Part shown: positions 1 to 9,927 of the stretch, piece by piece
Layout: every line of letters begins with the position of its first letter
How positions within the stretch are numbered: position 1 is the stretch's first letter
Assembly (NCBI GenBank): GCA_018710845.1
Contig: DVJB01000028.1
Location: forward strand, 62,001 to 126,000
DNA: 64,000 bases
Origin: Candidatus Onthomonas avicola
GTDB taxonomy: Bacteria; Bacillota; Clostridia; Oscillospirales; Oscillospiraceae
Direction: 5' to 3'
Translations under genes and position numbers: made by a program
The notes under the pieces: generated by a model
Told to the model about the DNA's origin: nothing
The model's database searches: none
What the model saw: only the letters and a program-made list of their open reading frames with translations

Positions 1-698
1 CCGTCTCCCGCCTGATCGGCTCGCCGCCGGGTTATATCGGCCACGAAGAGGGGGGACGGCTCACCGAGGCGGTCCGTCAGCGGCCCTACCGCGTCATTTT
101 GCTCGATGAGCTGGAAAAGGCGCACGCTGACGTGTGGAACCTTCTGCTGCAGATCATGGAGGAGGGCACGCTCACCGACGCCCAGGGCCGCCGGGCGGAC
201 TTCCGTAATACCGTGCTGGTGATGACCACCAACGCCGGGGCGGAGGAGCTCTCTCGCGTCCGTCCGCCGCTCGGCTTTGGCAGCTCCCGCCCCGCCGGGG
301 ACGGGGAGGCGCGCCGCGTGCTGGGCCGTCTCTTCCGGCCGGAGTTCCTGAACCGGCTCGACGAGATCGTCTGTTTCCAGCCGCTCGGCGCGCGGGAGGT
401 GGAGCGGATCGTCTCCGTCATGCTTGCGCAGACCGCCGCGCGCTTTCGCCGCCTGGGCGTCGCGCTCCAGGTCACGCCGGCGGCCCGCGCCGCCCTCGCC
501 GCCGAGGGGCACAGCCCGCTCTACGGTGTGCGGCCATTGCGCCGCTGCCTGCGGCGGCAGATCGAGGAGCCGGCCGCCGAGCTGCTGCTGGGGCGGACGC
601 TCTCGGCGGGGGATACCCTGTCGGTGGACGCCGCGGCGGAGGGACTGCGCCTCACGGTGTCCCACCCGGCGGCGCTCCCGGCGGGAGAGACCGGCTGA
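1..698 (+). CDS. Clp ATPase (ClpA/ClpC/ClpB family), C-terminal part, 5' truncated by window edge
   Basis: The reading frame is open from base 3 (VSRLIGSPPGYIGHEEGGRLTEAVRQRPYRVILLDELEKAHADVWNLLLQIMEEGTLTDAQGR), giving the AAA+ Walker B/sensor region and the Clp C-terminal domain. The ORF-track start at 99 is only an internal Met. Confidence 0.93.
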   Translation, partial: VSRLIGSPPGYIGHEEGGRLTEAVRQRPYRVILLDELEKAHADVWNLLLQIMEEGTLTDAQGRRADFRNTVLVMTTNAGAEELSRVRPPLGFGSSRPAGDGEARRVLGRLFRPEFLNRLDEIVCFQPLGAREVERIVSVMLAQTAARFRRLGVALQVTPAARAALAAEGHSPLYGVRPLRRCLRRQIEEPAAELLLGRTLSAGDTLSVDAAAEGLRLTVSHPAALPAGETG

Positions 699-723
699 GC
701 CTTTTCAGGTCCGACGGTGGGGA

Positions 724-752
724 ACCTTTCCCCGCGCCGGGGAAGGCGGGAA
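724..752. terminator. Hairpin between convergent clp and glpK genes
   Basis: cctttccccgcgccggggaagg inverted repeat in a convergent intergenic region. Confidence 0.45.
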
Positions 753-753
753 T

Positions 754-2250
<1,497 letters not shown>

Positions 2251-2327
2251 AAAACGGTCCCCTCTCCTGTCAGATCAGATAGCAACAGTATACCGGATTT
2301 TCCGCTCTTTGGACAGATGAAACGCAA

Positions 2328-2360
2328 AAGCGCGCAGCAAAAACTGCTGCGCGCCTTGGA
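2328..2360 (-). terminator. Terminator downstream of ATP-grasp gene
   Basis: gcgcgcagcaaaaactgctgcgcgc hairpin followed on the minus strand by cttttgcgttt. Confidence 0.6.
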
Positions 2361-2384
2361 CTGCATTTTCGGGAAAGAGAGGGG

Positions 2385-3578
2385 TTACTGGTTCGCGCTG
2401 AGCACGTCCTGATAGAACTCGTCCAGCTCCTCCTTGGTGGCGAAGGTGGCGACGTACATCTGATTGCCCATCGCGTCGGCCAGCGCGTCCGGCATCCGGT
2501 CCACCATGCGCATGTGGCTGCCGTATTTTTTCATGATGTCGGTGTGGCTCATGGCGAAGTTCTTGCCGTCGCGCCGGCCAGCATAGGCGCAGTAGGTGTG
2601 CTGCCCGACCGGCATGGTGGAGCGGTCAAAGGCGATCATATCCGCCCAGATCTTGTACACGTCTGTGCTGTGGGCAAAGTCGATCATATCCGGGGTAAAG
2701 CCGCCGCAGGGGCGCATATTCACCTCCAGCGCGACGATATCCCCTTTCTTGCCGAGCCCCTGATCGCGCGTGAGGCGGAAGAACTCAAAGTGGACAAAGC
2801 GGCTCTTCACGCCGAAGCTCTTCACCGTCGCCCGGCCGGCGCGGCGGGTGTCCTCCGGCAGATCCTTGAGGATATAATAGATGGAGTTGTCGGCGTTGTT
2901 GACGATATCCATGATGGACATCGGGGTGACATTGCCCGTCTCAAACATCGGCTCTCCGCGCGAGTCGATGATCGCGTCGTAGGAGTTCACCTCACCGTCG
3001 ATAAACTCCTCCATGATATACTGCGTGCCCGGCCACTTGAACTCAAAGAAGCGGTAGAGGTCCTCGTCCGACTTCAGCTTGAAGGTGTGCGAGGCGCCCA
3101 CGCCGTTGTCCGGCTTGACCACCACCGGATAGCCCACCTCGGCGATGAACTCCAGGCAGCGCTTCGGCGTGTCCACCAGGTGATAGCGCGCGACCGGAAT
3201 GCCCGCCTGGCGGTAATATTCCTTCATCTTGGACTTATACTTAATCCGCGGGATGTCGTCGGTCTGGAAGCCGCTGGTGATGTGAAAGTCGGTGCGCAGC
3301 CGCGCGTCGCGCTCGAGCCAATACTCGTTGTTGGACTCCAGCCAGTCGATTCGCCCGTGCTTGAAGATGAGGAAGGCCACCGCGCGGTAGACCGCGTCGT
3401 AGTCCTCCAGGCTGTCCACCTTGTAATACTCGTTCAGACTGTCCTTCAGGTCCTGGGTCAGCTCCTCATAGGGCGCGTCGCCGATGCCGAGCACATTCAG
3501 GCCGTTCTTTTTTAGCTCGCGGCAGAACAGCCAGTAGTTGGTGGGGAAGTTGGGGGAGATAAAGACAAAGTTCTTCAT
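2385..3578 (-). CDS. ATP-grasp domain protein (carbamoyl-phosphate-synthase-like/carboxylate-amine ligase)
   Basis: 397 aa; GYPVVVKPDNGVGASHTFKLKSDEDLYRFFEF, YIMEEFIDGEVNSYDAIID and ALEVNMRPCGGFTPDMI are ATP-grasp fold motifs. Confidence 0.85.
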   Translation of the reverse strand: MKNFVFISPNFPTNYWLFCRELKKNGLNVLGIGDAPYEELTQDLKDSLNEYYKVDSLEDYDAVYRAVAFLIFKHGRIDWLESNNEYWLERDARLRTDFHITSGFQTDDIPRIKYKSKMKEYYRQAGIPVARYHLVDTPKRCLEFIAEVGYPVVVKPDNGVGASHTFKLKSDEDLYRFFEFKWPGTQYIMEEFIDGEVNSYDAIIDSRGEPMFETGNVTPMSIMDIVNNADNSIYYILKDLPEDTRRAGRATVKSFGVKSRFVHFEFFRLTRDQGLGKKGDIVALEVNMRPCGGFTPDMIDFAHSTDVYKIWADMIAFDRSTMPVGQHTYCAYAGRRDGKNFAMSHTDIMKKYGSHMRMVDRMPDALADAMGNQMYVATFATKEELDEFYQDVLSANQ

Positions 3579-3627
3579 GTGGGTTCTCTCTCTTTCTATT
3601 CCGTTTTACGCCGGCGGCCTTACCCGG

Positions 3628-4386
3628 TCAGCTGAGCAGATAGGGGACAAAATAGGCCACCTGCATGTACCACCACGACCAGTCGTGTGAGCAGTCCGCG
3701 CCCCAGAAGTCCACCCAGGCGTGAATCCCCTTGCTCTTGAGGATGTATTGCAGGTTGCGCGTGGAATCGGGCACCTCCCATGCGCCCTGTCCGCAGCAGA
3801 TGACCGCCTTCTTCTGGTTGTACTCGGCGATAAAGGGGTGGTCGGACGGCATGCCGCCGAGATAGTGGATGGGGGAGTTGCGGTAGACTACCTCGTCCAT
3901 ATACCCGCCGAAGCCGTACTCGGCGGTGTAGATGCCGCTCAGGGCGAGCAGGCGGTCAAAGAGGTCAGGCCGGCGGAAATAGAGGTTGGCCGCGTGCGTC
4001 GCTCCCAGGCTGGCCCCGAAGACCATCACGCCGGGGTAGCCCGTCCAGCCGTTGCGGCGGTTGACCATGTCCCGCATGAAGGGGACCAGCTCGTCGGTGA
4101 TAAAGTTGATCCACTGCTCATAGCGGCGGATGCGCCAGTAGGGGTCCCCGCCGGTGTCCGACCAGGTCTCCGCGTCGATGGTATCAATGGAGAAGACCAT
4201 CACCTGACCCGAGTTGATCCAAGGCCACCAGGCGTCCGTCATCTTGAAGTTCTCAAAGTCGTAGAACCGGCCGTTCTGGCAGGGGATGAAGAGCACCGGC
4301 CGGCCCGCGTGGCCGTAGACCTTGCACTCCATGTCCCGGCCGAGGGCGGGGCTGTACTCCTTAAAGTATTGCACTTCCATCGCCAT
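3628..4386 (-). CDS. Alpha/beta-hydrolase esterase family protein
   Basis: 252 aa; nucleophile elbow VFGASLGATHAAN and conserved PCQNGRFYDFENFKM; esterase-D-like fold. Confidence 0.8.
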   Translation of the reverse strand: MAMEVQYFKEYSPALGRDMECKVYGHAGRPVLFIPCQNGRFYDFENFKMTDAWWPWINSGQVMVFSIDTIDAETWSDTGGDPYWRIRRYEQWINFITDELVPFMRDMVNRRNGWTGYPGVMVFGASLGATHAANLYFRRPDLFDRLLALSGIYTAEYGFGGYMDEVVYRNSPIHYLGGMPSDHPFIAEYNQKKAVICCGQGAWEVPDSTRNLQYILKSKGIHAWVDFWGADCSHDWSWWYMQVAYFVPYLLS

Positions 4387-4413
4387 TTCTCTCCTCTCTG
4401 TCGGCGCTCGCGC

Positions 4414-5178
4414 TTACGGCTCGTAGAGCAGGGTCTGCAGGAAGAAGGGGATCTGCCGCTCCCAGCTGGCCTCGTTGTGGTTCCCGCCGGGGATGATGCG
4501 GCAGGTCAAATTCATCCGCCGGTCCAGCAGCAGACCGCTCACGCGGCGGAATTGCTTTTGCATATTGTCCCGGTAGCCCAGCTCGCGCGAGCCGTAGTCC
4601 ATGTACAGCACGGTGTCCGGGTCAAACTGCGCCGTCTTGACCAGGCGCTCCACCTGCGCCGCGGCCAGCCAGAGAGAGGGGGAGAGGGCCGCGGCCTTGC
4701 CGAAGACCTGATTGTAGGCCAGCACCGCGTACACGCTCATCAGTCCGCCCATCGAGCTGCCGGAAATCCAGGTGTGCTGCCGGTCGGGCAGGGTGCGGTA
4801 GCGCCGGTCGATCTCCGCCTTGAAGGGTCCGGAGAGCCAGTCCATCGTCTGCTGTCCGCAGCCGGTGATGCGCCCGAACTGGGGGTCGATGAAGGTGAAG
4901 GGGGAGTACTCTCGCAGCCGCCCGTTGTCCGGGCTGTGGTTGCACTCCACGGCGGCGACGATGATGGGGGTGTCGGTATAGTCCAGATAGTTCGCCAGCC
5001 GCCAGCTGCGGCCGTAGGTGGCGTCCTCGTCGAAAAAGACATTGTGCCCGTCAAACATATACAGCACCGGAAAGCGCCGCTCCGGCTGCGACTGGTACAT
5101 CGTCGGCAGGTAGGCGTAGGCGCGCCGCGGGGCATCCCCCGTCAGCTCCGGAATGGTAATCTCCCATTTTTCAACCAT
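4414..5178 (-). CDS. Alpha/beta-hydrolase-fold protein (esterase D/enterochelin-esterase-like)
   Basis: 254 aa; RRFPVLYMFDGHNVF, WISGSSMGGLMSVYA and IIPGGNHNEASWERQIPFFL. Confidence 0.88.
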   Translation of the reverse strand: MVEKWEITIPELTGDAPRRAYAYLPTMYQSQPERRFPVLYMFDGHNVFFDEDATYGRSWRLANYLDYTDTPIIVAAVECNHSPDNGRLREYSPFTFIDPQFGRITGCGQQTMDWLSGPFKAEIDRRYRTLPDRQHTWISGSSMGGLMSVYAVLAYNQVFGKAAALSPSLWLAAAQVERLVKTAQFDPDTVLYMDYGSRELGYRDNMQKQFRRVSGLLLDRRMNLTCRIIPGGNHNEASWERQIPFFLQTLLYEP

Positions 5179-5199
5179 CGTACATGGCTCCTTTCCCGG

Positions 5200-5255
5200 C
5201 AGGCGGCTCTGGGGCCGTCTCCAGGACTTTAGTGTAGCACAGTCTTAAAGAAAAT
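5200..5255 (-). promoter_or_regulatory. Sigma-A-like promoter for the esterase/esterase/ATP-grasp cluster
   Basis: Minus strand: TTGCAT-tttctttaagactgtgc(17)-TACACT between the HPr-like gene and the esterase gene. Confidence 0.55.
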
Positions 5256-5269
5256 GCAATTCCCTCCCG

Positions 5270-5530
5270 TCAGTCTGTGAGCGAGGCGATGTACCGGCAG
5301 ATGGCGTCCACCGCCTCGCGCTCGTCCGGACCCACGCCGGAGACGGTGATTTTGGTCCCCTGAGCGATGCCGGCGGCGAGCAGACGGAGCAGATTTTTCG
5401 GGTCGGCCGGGCGCTGCCCGCCGGTGATGGTGAGCTGACAGGAGAAGCCGTTGGCGAGTGCGACCAGGCGGCTGGCGGGCAGGGCGTGCAGCCCGGTGCG
5501 GTTGTGGACGGTGATTTGTCTGGCATACAT
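5270..5530 (-). CDS. HPr-family phosphocarrier-like protein (divergent)
   Basis: MYARQITVHNRTGLHALPASRLVALANGF...KNLLRLLAAGIAQGTKITVSGVGPDEREAVDAI; HPr fold with the His retained. Start placed at 5530 rather than the ORF-track Met at 5590. Confidence 0.85.
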   Translation of the reverse strand: MYARQITVHNRTGLHALPASRLVALANGFSCQLTITGGQRPADPKNLLRLLAAGIAQGTKITVSGVGPDEREAVDAICRYIASLTD

Positions 5531-5583
5531 GGCGCAAAGCCCCTTTCTGACGCCCCGGCCGCTGCGCCGGGGGAAAATGGAAG

Positions 5584-5612
5584 TTGACAAGAGAAAAACA
5601 ATGTGTTACAAT
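5584..5612 (+). promoter_or_regulatory. Sigma-A promoter
   Basis: TTGACA at 5584-5589, 17-nt spacer, TACAAT at 5607-5612, upstream of the ORF at 5645. Confidence 0.8.
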
Positions 5613-5644
5613 TTAGTAACAGTTTCGCTTTGGGAGGTAACAAA

Positions 5645-5938
5645 ATGGCGACGCAGACAAAATTCCCCCTGGAATATAAAGGTTTTCCCCTCTGCCGGAA
5701 GGATAATCTGATTTATTACGGCAATATGTCCGATCCCTATATCATTATGCTGCAGGTGATGGGCACGCTGCATGTGGACGACCTGGATGTCTCCAGCAAG
5801 GTCGTGGTCCAGCTGCAGCGCACCGACGCGGATCTGAAGAGCCGCGACCGGGTTGTCCGCTCGAGCGAGAAGAATTCGCTCTACGCGGCGATGGATCTGG
5901 CCTGTGTGTGGCTGAACCGGGCGCTGGCCAACCGCTGA
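5645..5938 (+). CDS. Conserved hypothetical protein
   Basis: MATQTKFPLEYKGFPLCRKDNLIYYGNMSDPYIIMLQ...; gggaggtaac RBS just upstream, strong promoter. Confidence 0.75.
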   Translation: MATQTKFPLEYKGFPLCRKDNLIYYGNMSDPYIIMLQVMGTLHVDDLDVSSKVVVQLQRTDADLKSRDRVVRSSEKNSLYAAMDLACVWLNRALANR

Positions 5939-5952
5939 ACATCTGTTTACCG

Positions 5953-6990
5953 ATGAAAACGCTGCGTAGATTCACGCGCGCCCTCCTGCTGGGAGGGACG
6001 GCTGCCGCATTGCTGGCGGCGCCCGCGCTGGCCGCGGAGACAGAGGAAGTGGTCATCCCCTGCCAGGGGACGGTGGCCGCCGAAGAGGTCTCGCTGGTCT
6101 CGGAGGACTCCTCCGAAGCGCTGATGATGCTGGAGGAGGGGGAGCAGGTCGTCCTGCTCTCCGGCGATCCGGAATCGGAGCTGGCGCTGGTGGCCTATGA
6201 GGCGGGGGACGAGGTGCTCACCGGCTGCGTGGAGCAGTCGGCGCTCACCCTCCAGTCGCTGGGACGCGCCACCGTGCTGACGGAGCGGGCCACCCTGCTC
6301 GACGCCGCCGGCGAGGGCGGGGAGGAGCTGCTCAACCTGACGAGGGAGAGCCCGCTGCTGGTGCTCGGCTATGCCGACGGATGGTACTGCGTCCAGGCGC
6401 AGGGACTGACCGGCTATCTGCCGGAGACCTCCGTCTGTGCCGATCTGACCACGACCAGCAAACTCAACCTGCGTGCCGAGGCGGATGCGGACAGTGAGAG
6501 CCTGGACCTCATCCCGAAGGGGACGGAGCTGACCCCCGTGGATGGCACGGAGGGCTGGTATCAGGTGACCTATGACGGGCAGAACGGCTACGTCTCCGCC
6601 GAGTATGTCGCCGTGCCGGAGGACTACCAGGTGGAGGACCCCACCATGACCGGCGGCGAGGCGGTGCTGGCCTACGCGCAGCAGTTCCTCGGCAACCGCT
6701 ATGTCTGGGGCGGCACCAGCCTCACCAATGGCTGTGACTGCTCCGGCTATGTGATGCAGATCTACGCTGAGTTTGGCGTGAGCCTGCCGCACAGCTCCTC
6801 CGCCATCCGCGGGTACGGCGAGAAGGTCTCCTACGATGAGATGGAGGTGGGGGACGTGGTCTGCTACAGCGGCCACGTGGGAATCTACGCCGGCAATGGA
6901 CAGATCATCAACGCCCTCAACAGCCGCAAGGGCATCTGCTATACCAACGTCAACTACGCGCCCATCGTCACCATCCGCCGGATGCTCTGA
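5953..6990 (+). CDS. Secreted SH3-domain NlpC/P60 cell-wall hydrolase
   Basis: Signal peptide (MKTLRRFTRALLLGGTAAALLAAPALAAE), SH3b-like segments, C-terminal FLGNRYVWGGTSLTNGCDCSGYVMQIYAEFGVSLPHSS...DVVCYSGHVGIYAGNGQIINA (NlpC/P60 Cys-His). Confidence 0.93.
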   Translation: MKTLRRFTRALLLGGTAAALLAAPALAAETEEVVIPCQGTVAAEEVSLVSEDSSEALMMLEEGEQVVLLSGDPESELALVAYEAGDEVLTGCVEQSALTLQSLGRATVLTERATLLDAAGEGGEELLNLTRESPLLVLGYADGWYCVQAQGLTGYLPETSVCADLTTTSKLNLRAEADADSESLDLIPKGTELTPVDGTEGWYQVTYDGQNGYVSAEYVAVPEDYQVEDPTMTGGEAVLAYAQQFLGNRYVWGGTSLTNGCDCSGYVMQIYAEFGVSLPHSSSAIRGYGEKVSYDEMEVGDVVCYSGHVGIYAGNGQIINALNSRKGICYTNVNYAPIVTIRRML

Positions 6991-7023
6991 CCGGGGCAGA
7001 AAACGGATACATATCTATCGCCA

Positions 7024-7058
7024 AGAGGCCGGTTTCCAGACGGAGACCGGCCTCTCGT
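7024..7058 (+). terminator. Rho-independent-type hairpin
   Basis: gaggccggtttccagacggagaccggcctc. Confidence 0.7.
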
Positions 7059-7067
7059 GTATTTGAG

Positions 7068-7817
7068 TCAAAATTCAAAGCTGGAGAACAGCTTGACGTG
7101 CGGGTTGCTGCGTTCGGCGCGGCGGATCCGGTCGCGGTACGGCTCGGTGCACGGCAGGGCATAGAAGCGGTCAATGACGTCCTCCTGATCCCAGAAGTGC
7201 ATGGGATAGGCCTCGTCCGTGTCCGTCAGGCGCATGAAATAGTCAAACCCTTTGTAGTAATCCTCTTCCTGACGCGGGTCGATGGGGAGGAAGGCCACGT
7301 CGAAATGCCGTCCGCGCAGCGGCTCCAGGATCTCCTGAAAGCGCCGGGTGATGGAGAGATTCCACTGCTCCGTATCCCGCGGCCAGAGCCAGAGATGCAG
7401 GTCTCCGGCGTGATAGATGGTCTTCCCCTCTGTTTGGACGATAAAGGCCACGCCCTCGTCGGTGGAGGGGAGCGTCTCCACATCGAGGTCCTGAATGTGG
7501 TACTGCCGGCCAGGCGCGACAAAGCGGAACGCCTCGTATTCTGCGTCCGTGACGCCCAGGCAGCGCAGCGTGGTCCGGCTGTAGCGCCGCTCAATATCGT
7601 CTGAGAGGACGAAGGTGACGGACGGATGCCCCCGAAAGAGCGGGAAGAGCATCGGGCTGAAGTGATCGCCGTGGTGGTGGCTGATAAAGACATAGAGTGG
7701 CTTGGTGAAGTCGAAGGTGGGCAGCGTGCCGCGGCAGTAGTCAAACAGCAGCGCGCAGTGCTCCAATTCCACGTAAAATCCGCTGTGTCCGATGTAAGTG
7801 ATATTCATAGTCATCAC
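7068..7817 (-). CDS. MBL-fold metallohydrolase
   Basis: 249 aa; MNITYIGHSGFYVELEHCALLFDY..., FISHHHGDHFSPM (HxHxDH), IYHAGDLHLW. Confidence 0.92.
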   Translation of the reverse strand: MMTMNITYIGHSGFYVELEHCALLFDYCRGTLPTFDFTKPLYVFISHHHGDHFSPMLFPLFRGHPSVTFVLSDDIERRYSRTTLRCLGVTDAEYEAFRFVAPGRQYHIQDLDVETLPSTDEGVAFIVQTEGKTIYHAGDLHLWLWPRDTEQWNLSITRRFQEILEPLRGRHFDVAFLPIDPRQEEDYYKGFDYFMRLTDTDEAYPMHFWDQEDVIDRFYALPCTEPYRDRIRRAERSNPHVKLFSSFEF

Positions 7818-7832
7818 GCCTTGTGGGAAAGA

Positions 7833-8393
7833 TTAATCGGGCCATATCTGATGATACAGGCGCCAGTACTCTTGCCAGGCGGGCGCTGCGCCGAGCGGCT
7901 CAAACAGCTCGCCCATCTGCCGGTAATACCAGGCGTGCGCCTGTGGGTCGGTCTCGTGGAAGCGGGTCCAGAGCGCCGGGCCGAGCGCCTGATGGGCCTG
8001 GAAGATCGAGCGGAGGTTGGAGAGCTTATCGCCCATTGCGACGATGAGGGCATCCCGGCTGCCGTGCGCGCGCAGACGCGCGACCGCCTCCTCCTTGCGC
8101 CGCCGCCAGGTGGCGGCAGGGGGGAGGGCGCGGTATTTCTCCTCCGTCTCCGCCTCTACCAGGCCGGCAATCCGCGCCCCAAACTGTGCGCGCAGCGTCT
8201 CGGCTGAGGTGTTGGTGTCCTCCAGTACGTCGTGCAGCACGGCCGCGGAAAGCACTTCCAGGTCGTCCGTCAGCGTCGCGGCGATGGCGGCCGCCTCCAG
8301 CGGATGGAGAATGTAGGGGGTTCCGCTTCCCTTGCGCACGGCGCCGCTGTGCGCCTGGGTGGCGAAGACGATCGCCCGGTCGAGGATGGTCAT
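7833..8393 (-). CDS. Small HD-domain protein (SpoT/MESH1-like phosphohydrolase)
   Basis: ATQAHSGAVRKGSGTPYILHPLEAA, AAVLHDVLEDT and MGDKLSNLRSI; HD hydrolase module without synthetase. Confidence 0.88.
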   Translation of the reverse strand: MTILDRAIVFATQAHSGAVRKGSGTPYILHPLEAAAIAATLTDDLEVLSAAVLHDVLEDTNTSAETLRAQFGARIAGLVEAETEEKYRALPPAATWRRRKEEAVARLRAHGSRDALIVAMGDKLSNLRSIFQAHQALGPALWTRFHETDPQAHAWYYRQMGELFEPLGAAPAWQEYWRLYHQIWPD

Positions 8394-8449
8394 CGGTGTA
8401 CCGGCTCCTTCTGTCTGTCCATGCGAGGTGAGAACGGGATGATGGGATA

Positions 8450-8772
8450 CGGAGCTTGCAAAGCGCGACCCCTATCCAACTCCGTTGTGGATAGGGGTCA
8501 GCGCTCTGAACTCTTGGTATCTAACATCCGTTGTTTACCTCGCTTTCCTAGATTTGTGAGTCCCGAACCCTTTGACTGACAACGTCACCACACTTACCTG
8601 CCGCAACAATTTGACATCCTCGGTGATGTCCGTCCCCACATGGGATAATTGCCGGAAGCACGGAATTCGTTCCGCCATTCAAAAGCTCACACCGGTTCGG
8701 AGAACTGCTCCGTTCTCCTCGGGATTGCAATCCTCTGATTAATTTGTCCTTGAATCACCCTTCCTTTTGGAT
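8450..8772 (-). ncRNA. Candidate structured non-coding RNA; class not assigned (raiA-type is one untested possibility)
   Basis: Minus-strand promoter at 8779-8807, no supported ORF, several inverted repeats (8699-8718, 8661-8674, 8613-8630, 8601-8611 with 8647-8655) and a long 3' hairpin at about 8463-8506. Confidence 0.7.
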
Positions 8773-8778
8773 GGCATT

Positions 8779-8807
8779 ATCATAGCACGGCCCTCCTCTT
8801 TTGTCAA
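8779..8807 (-). promoter_or_regulatory. Sigma-A promoter driving the ncRNA candidate
   Basis: Minus strand TTGACA (8807-8802), 17-nt spacer, TATGAT (8784-8779). Confidence 0.8.
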
Positions 8808-8879
8808 GTAGTTTTAGGCATAAATTTTCAAAAACAGGGACGAAAAATGTCAACGGTGACACCGTCGCATCAGGACAAA

Positions 8880-8920
8880 AAGTGTGCGCGCCCGCTCCGC
8901 GGAGGAGGGGCGCGCAAACC
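8880..8920 (-). terminator. Terminator downstream of tsf
   Basis: Minus strand tgcgcgcccctcctccgcggagcgggcgcgcaca followed by ctttttgtcc. Confidence 0.8.
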
Positions 8921-8946
8921 GTGTATTGATGGAAACGATGCGGAAC

Positions 8947-9888
8947 TTACTTCACCATGGAGGCGACCTCAGCGGCGAAGTCGTCCTCTTTCTTCTCAAT
9001 GCCCTCGCCGGTCACGAAGCGGGTGAACTTGACCACTTCGATCTTGCCGCCGAGCTGCTTGGCAACCGCCTGCACGTGCTGGGCGACGGTGGTCTTGTTC
9101 TCCTTGACGAACGCCTGGTTGAGCAGGCAGACCTCGGCAAAGTAGTTGTTCATGCGGCCCTTGACCTTGTTCTCCGCGATCATCTGGCGCTTGGCCTCGG
9201 GGATCTTGGTGTTGGCGGCGCCCTCTTCCATGGCCTTGGCCAGCTGCAGGGCGCGCTCCTTCTCCACTTCCTCGGCGGGGACCTCGTCGCTGGAGACGTA
9301 GGCGGGGCTCATCGCGGCGATCTGCATCGCCAGGTCCTTGCCCAGCTCCACCACGGCGGCGGTGTCAGTGATGCCCTCCACCTTCAGGTTGACCAGCACG
9401 CCGATCTTGCCGTTCATGTGCACATAGGGCACGTTCAGGCCGTCAGCATAGCGGACGAAGCGGCGGATCTGGATGTTCTCGCCGATCGCGAGGACCTTGT
9501 CGGCGGTCACGGCGTCCACCGTCCGGTCGGTGCCGGGATAGGTGGCGGCCTTCAGGGCCTCCACGTCCGCGGGATTGTCGTTGGCGACGGTGAGCGCCAC
9601 GTCACGGACGAACTGCTGGAACACCTCGTTCTTGGCGACAAAGTCGGTCTGGGAGTTGACCTCCAGCACGACGCCGACGCCTTCCTGGTTCACCAGCGCG
9701 CAGGAGACGCCCTCAGCGGCAACCTTGCCGGCCTTCTTGGTCTGGGCAGCCAGGCCCTTCTCCCGCAGCCAGTCAATCGCCCTGTCCTTGTCGCCGTCGC
9801 AGGCGGCCAGGGCCTCCTTGCAGTTCATCATGCCCACTCCGGTCAGCTCCCGGAGCTCCTTTACCAGCTTGGCACTGATAGCAGCCAT
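8947..9888 (-). CDS. tsf: Translation elongation factor Ts
   Basis: MAAISAKLVKELRELTGVGMMNCKEALAACDGDKDRAIDWLREKGL; adjacent to rpsB. Confidence 0.98.
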   Translation of the reverse strand: MAAISAKLVKELRELTGVGMMNCKEALAACDGDKDRAIDWLREKGLAAQTKKAGKVAAEGVSCALVNQEGVGVVLEVNSQTDFVAKNEVFQQFVRDVALTVANDNPADVEALKAATYPGTDRTVDAVTADKVLAIGENIQIRRFVRYADGLNVPYVHMNGKIGVLVNLKVEGITDTAAVVELGKDLAMQIAAMSPAYVSSDEVPAEEVEKERALQLAKAMEEGAANTKIPEAKRQMIAENKVKGRMNNYFAEVCLLNQAFVKENKTTVAQHVQAVAKQLGGKIEVVKFTRFVTGEGIEKKEDDFAAEVASMVK

Positions 9889-9927
9889 AGTAATAACCTC
9901 CTGTATCCTGAAATCAGCGGTAATCTC

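Noticed and set aside
3721-5232. 503-aa plus-strand ORF opposite the two esterases
   Set aside because: Antisense shadow spanning two clear genes; no RBS/promoter logic, no domain.
8440-8772. T-box, RNase P RNA, tmRNA or SRP RNA as identity of the ncRNA
   Set aside because: Hallmark motifs (T-box TGGNACCGCG, RNase P GAAAGTCC, tmRNA 3' TPsiC arm, SRP GGAAGGAAGCA) were not found by eye.
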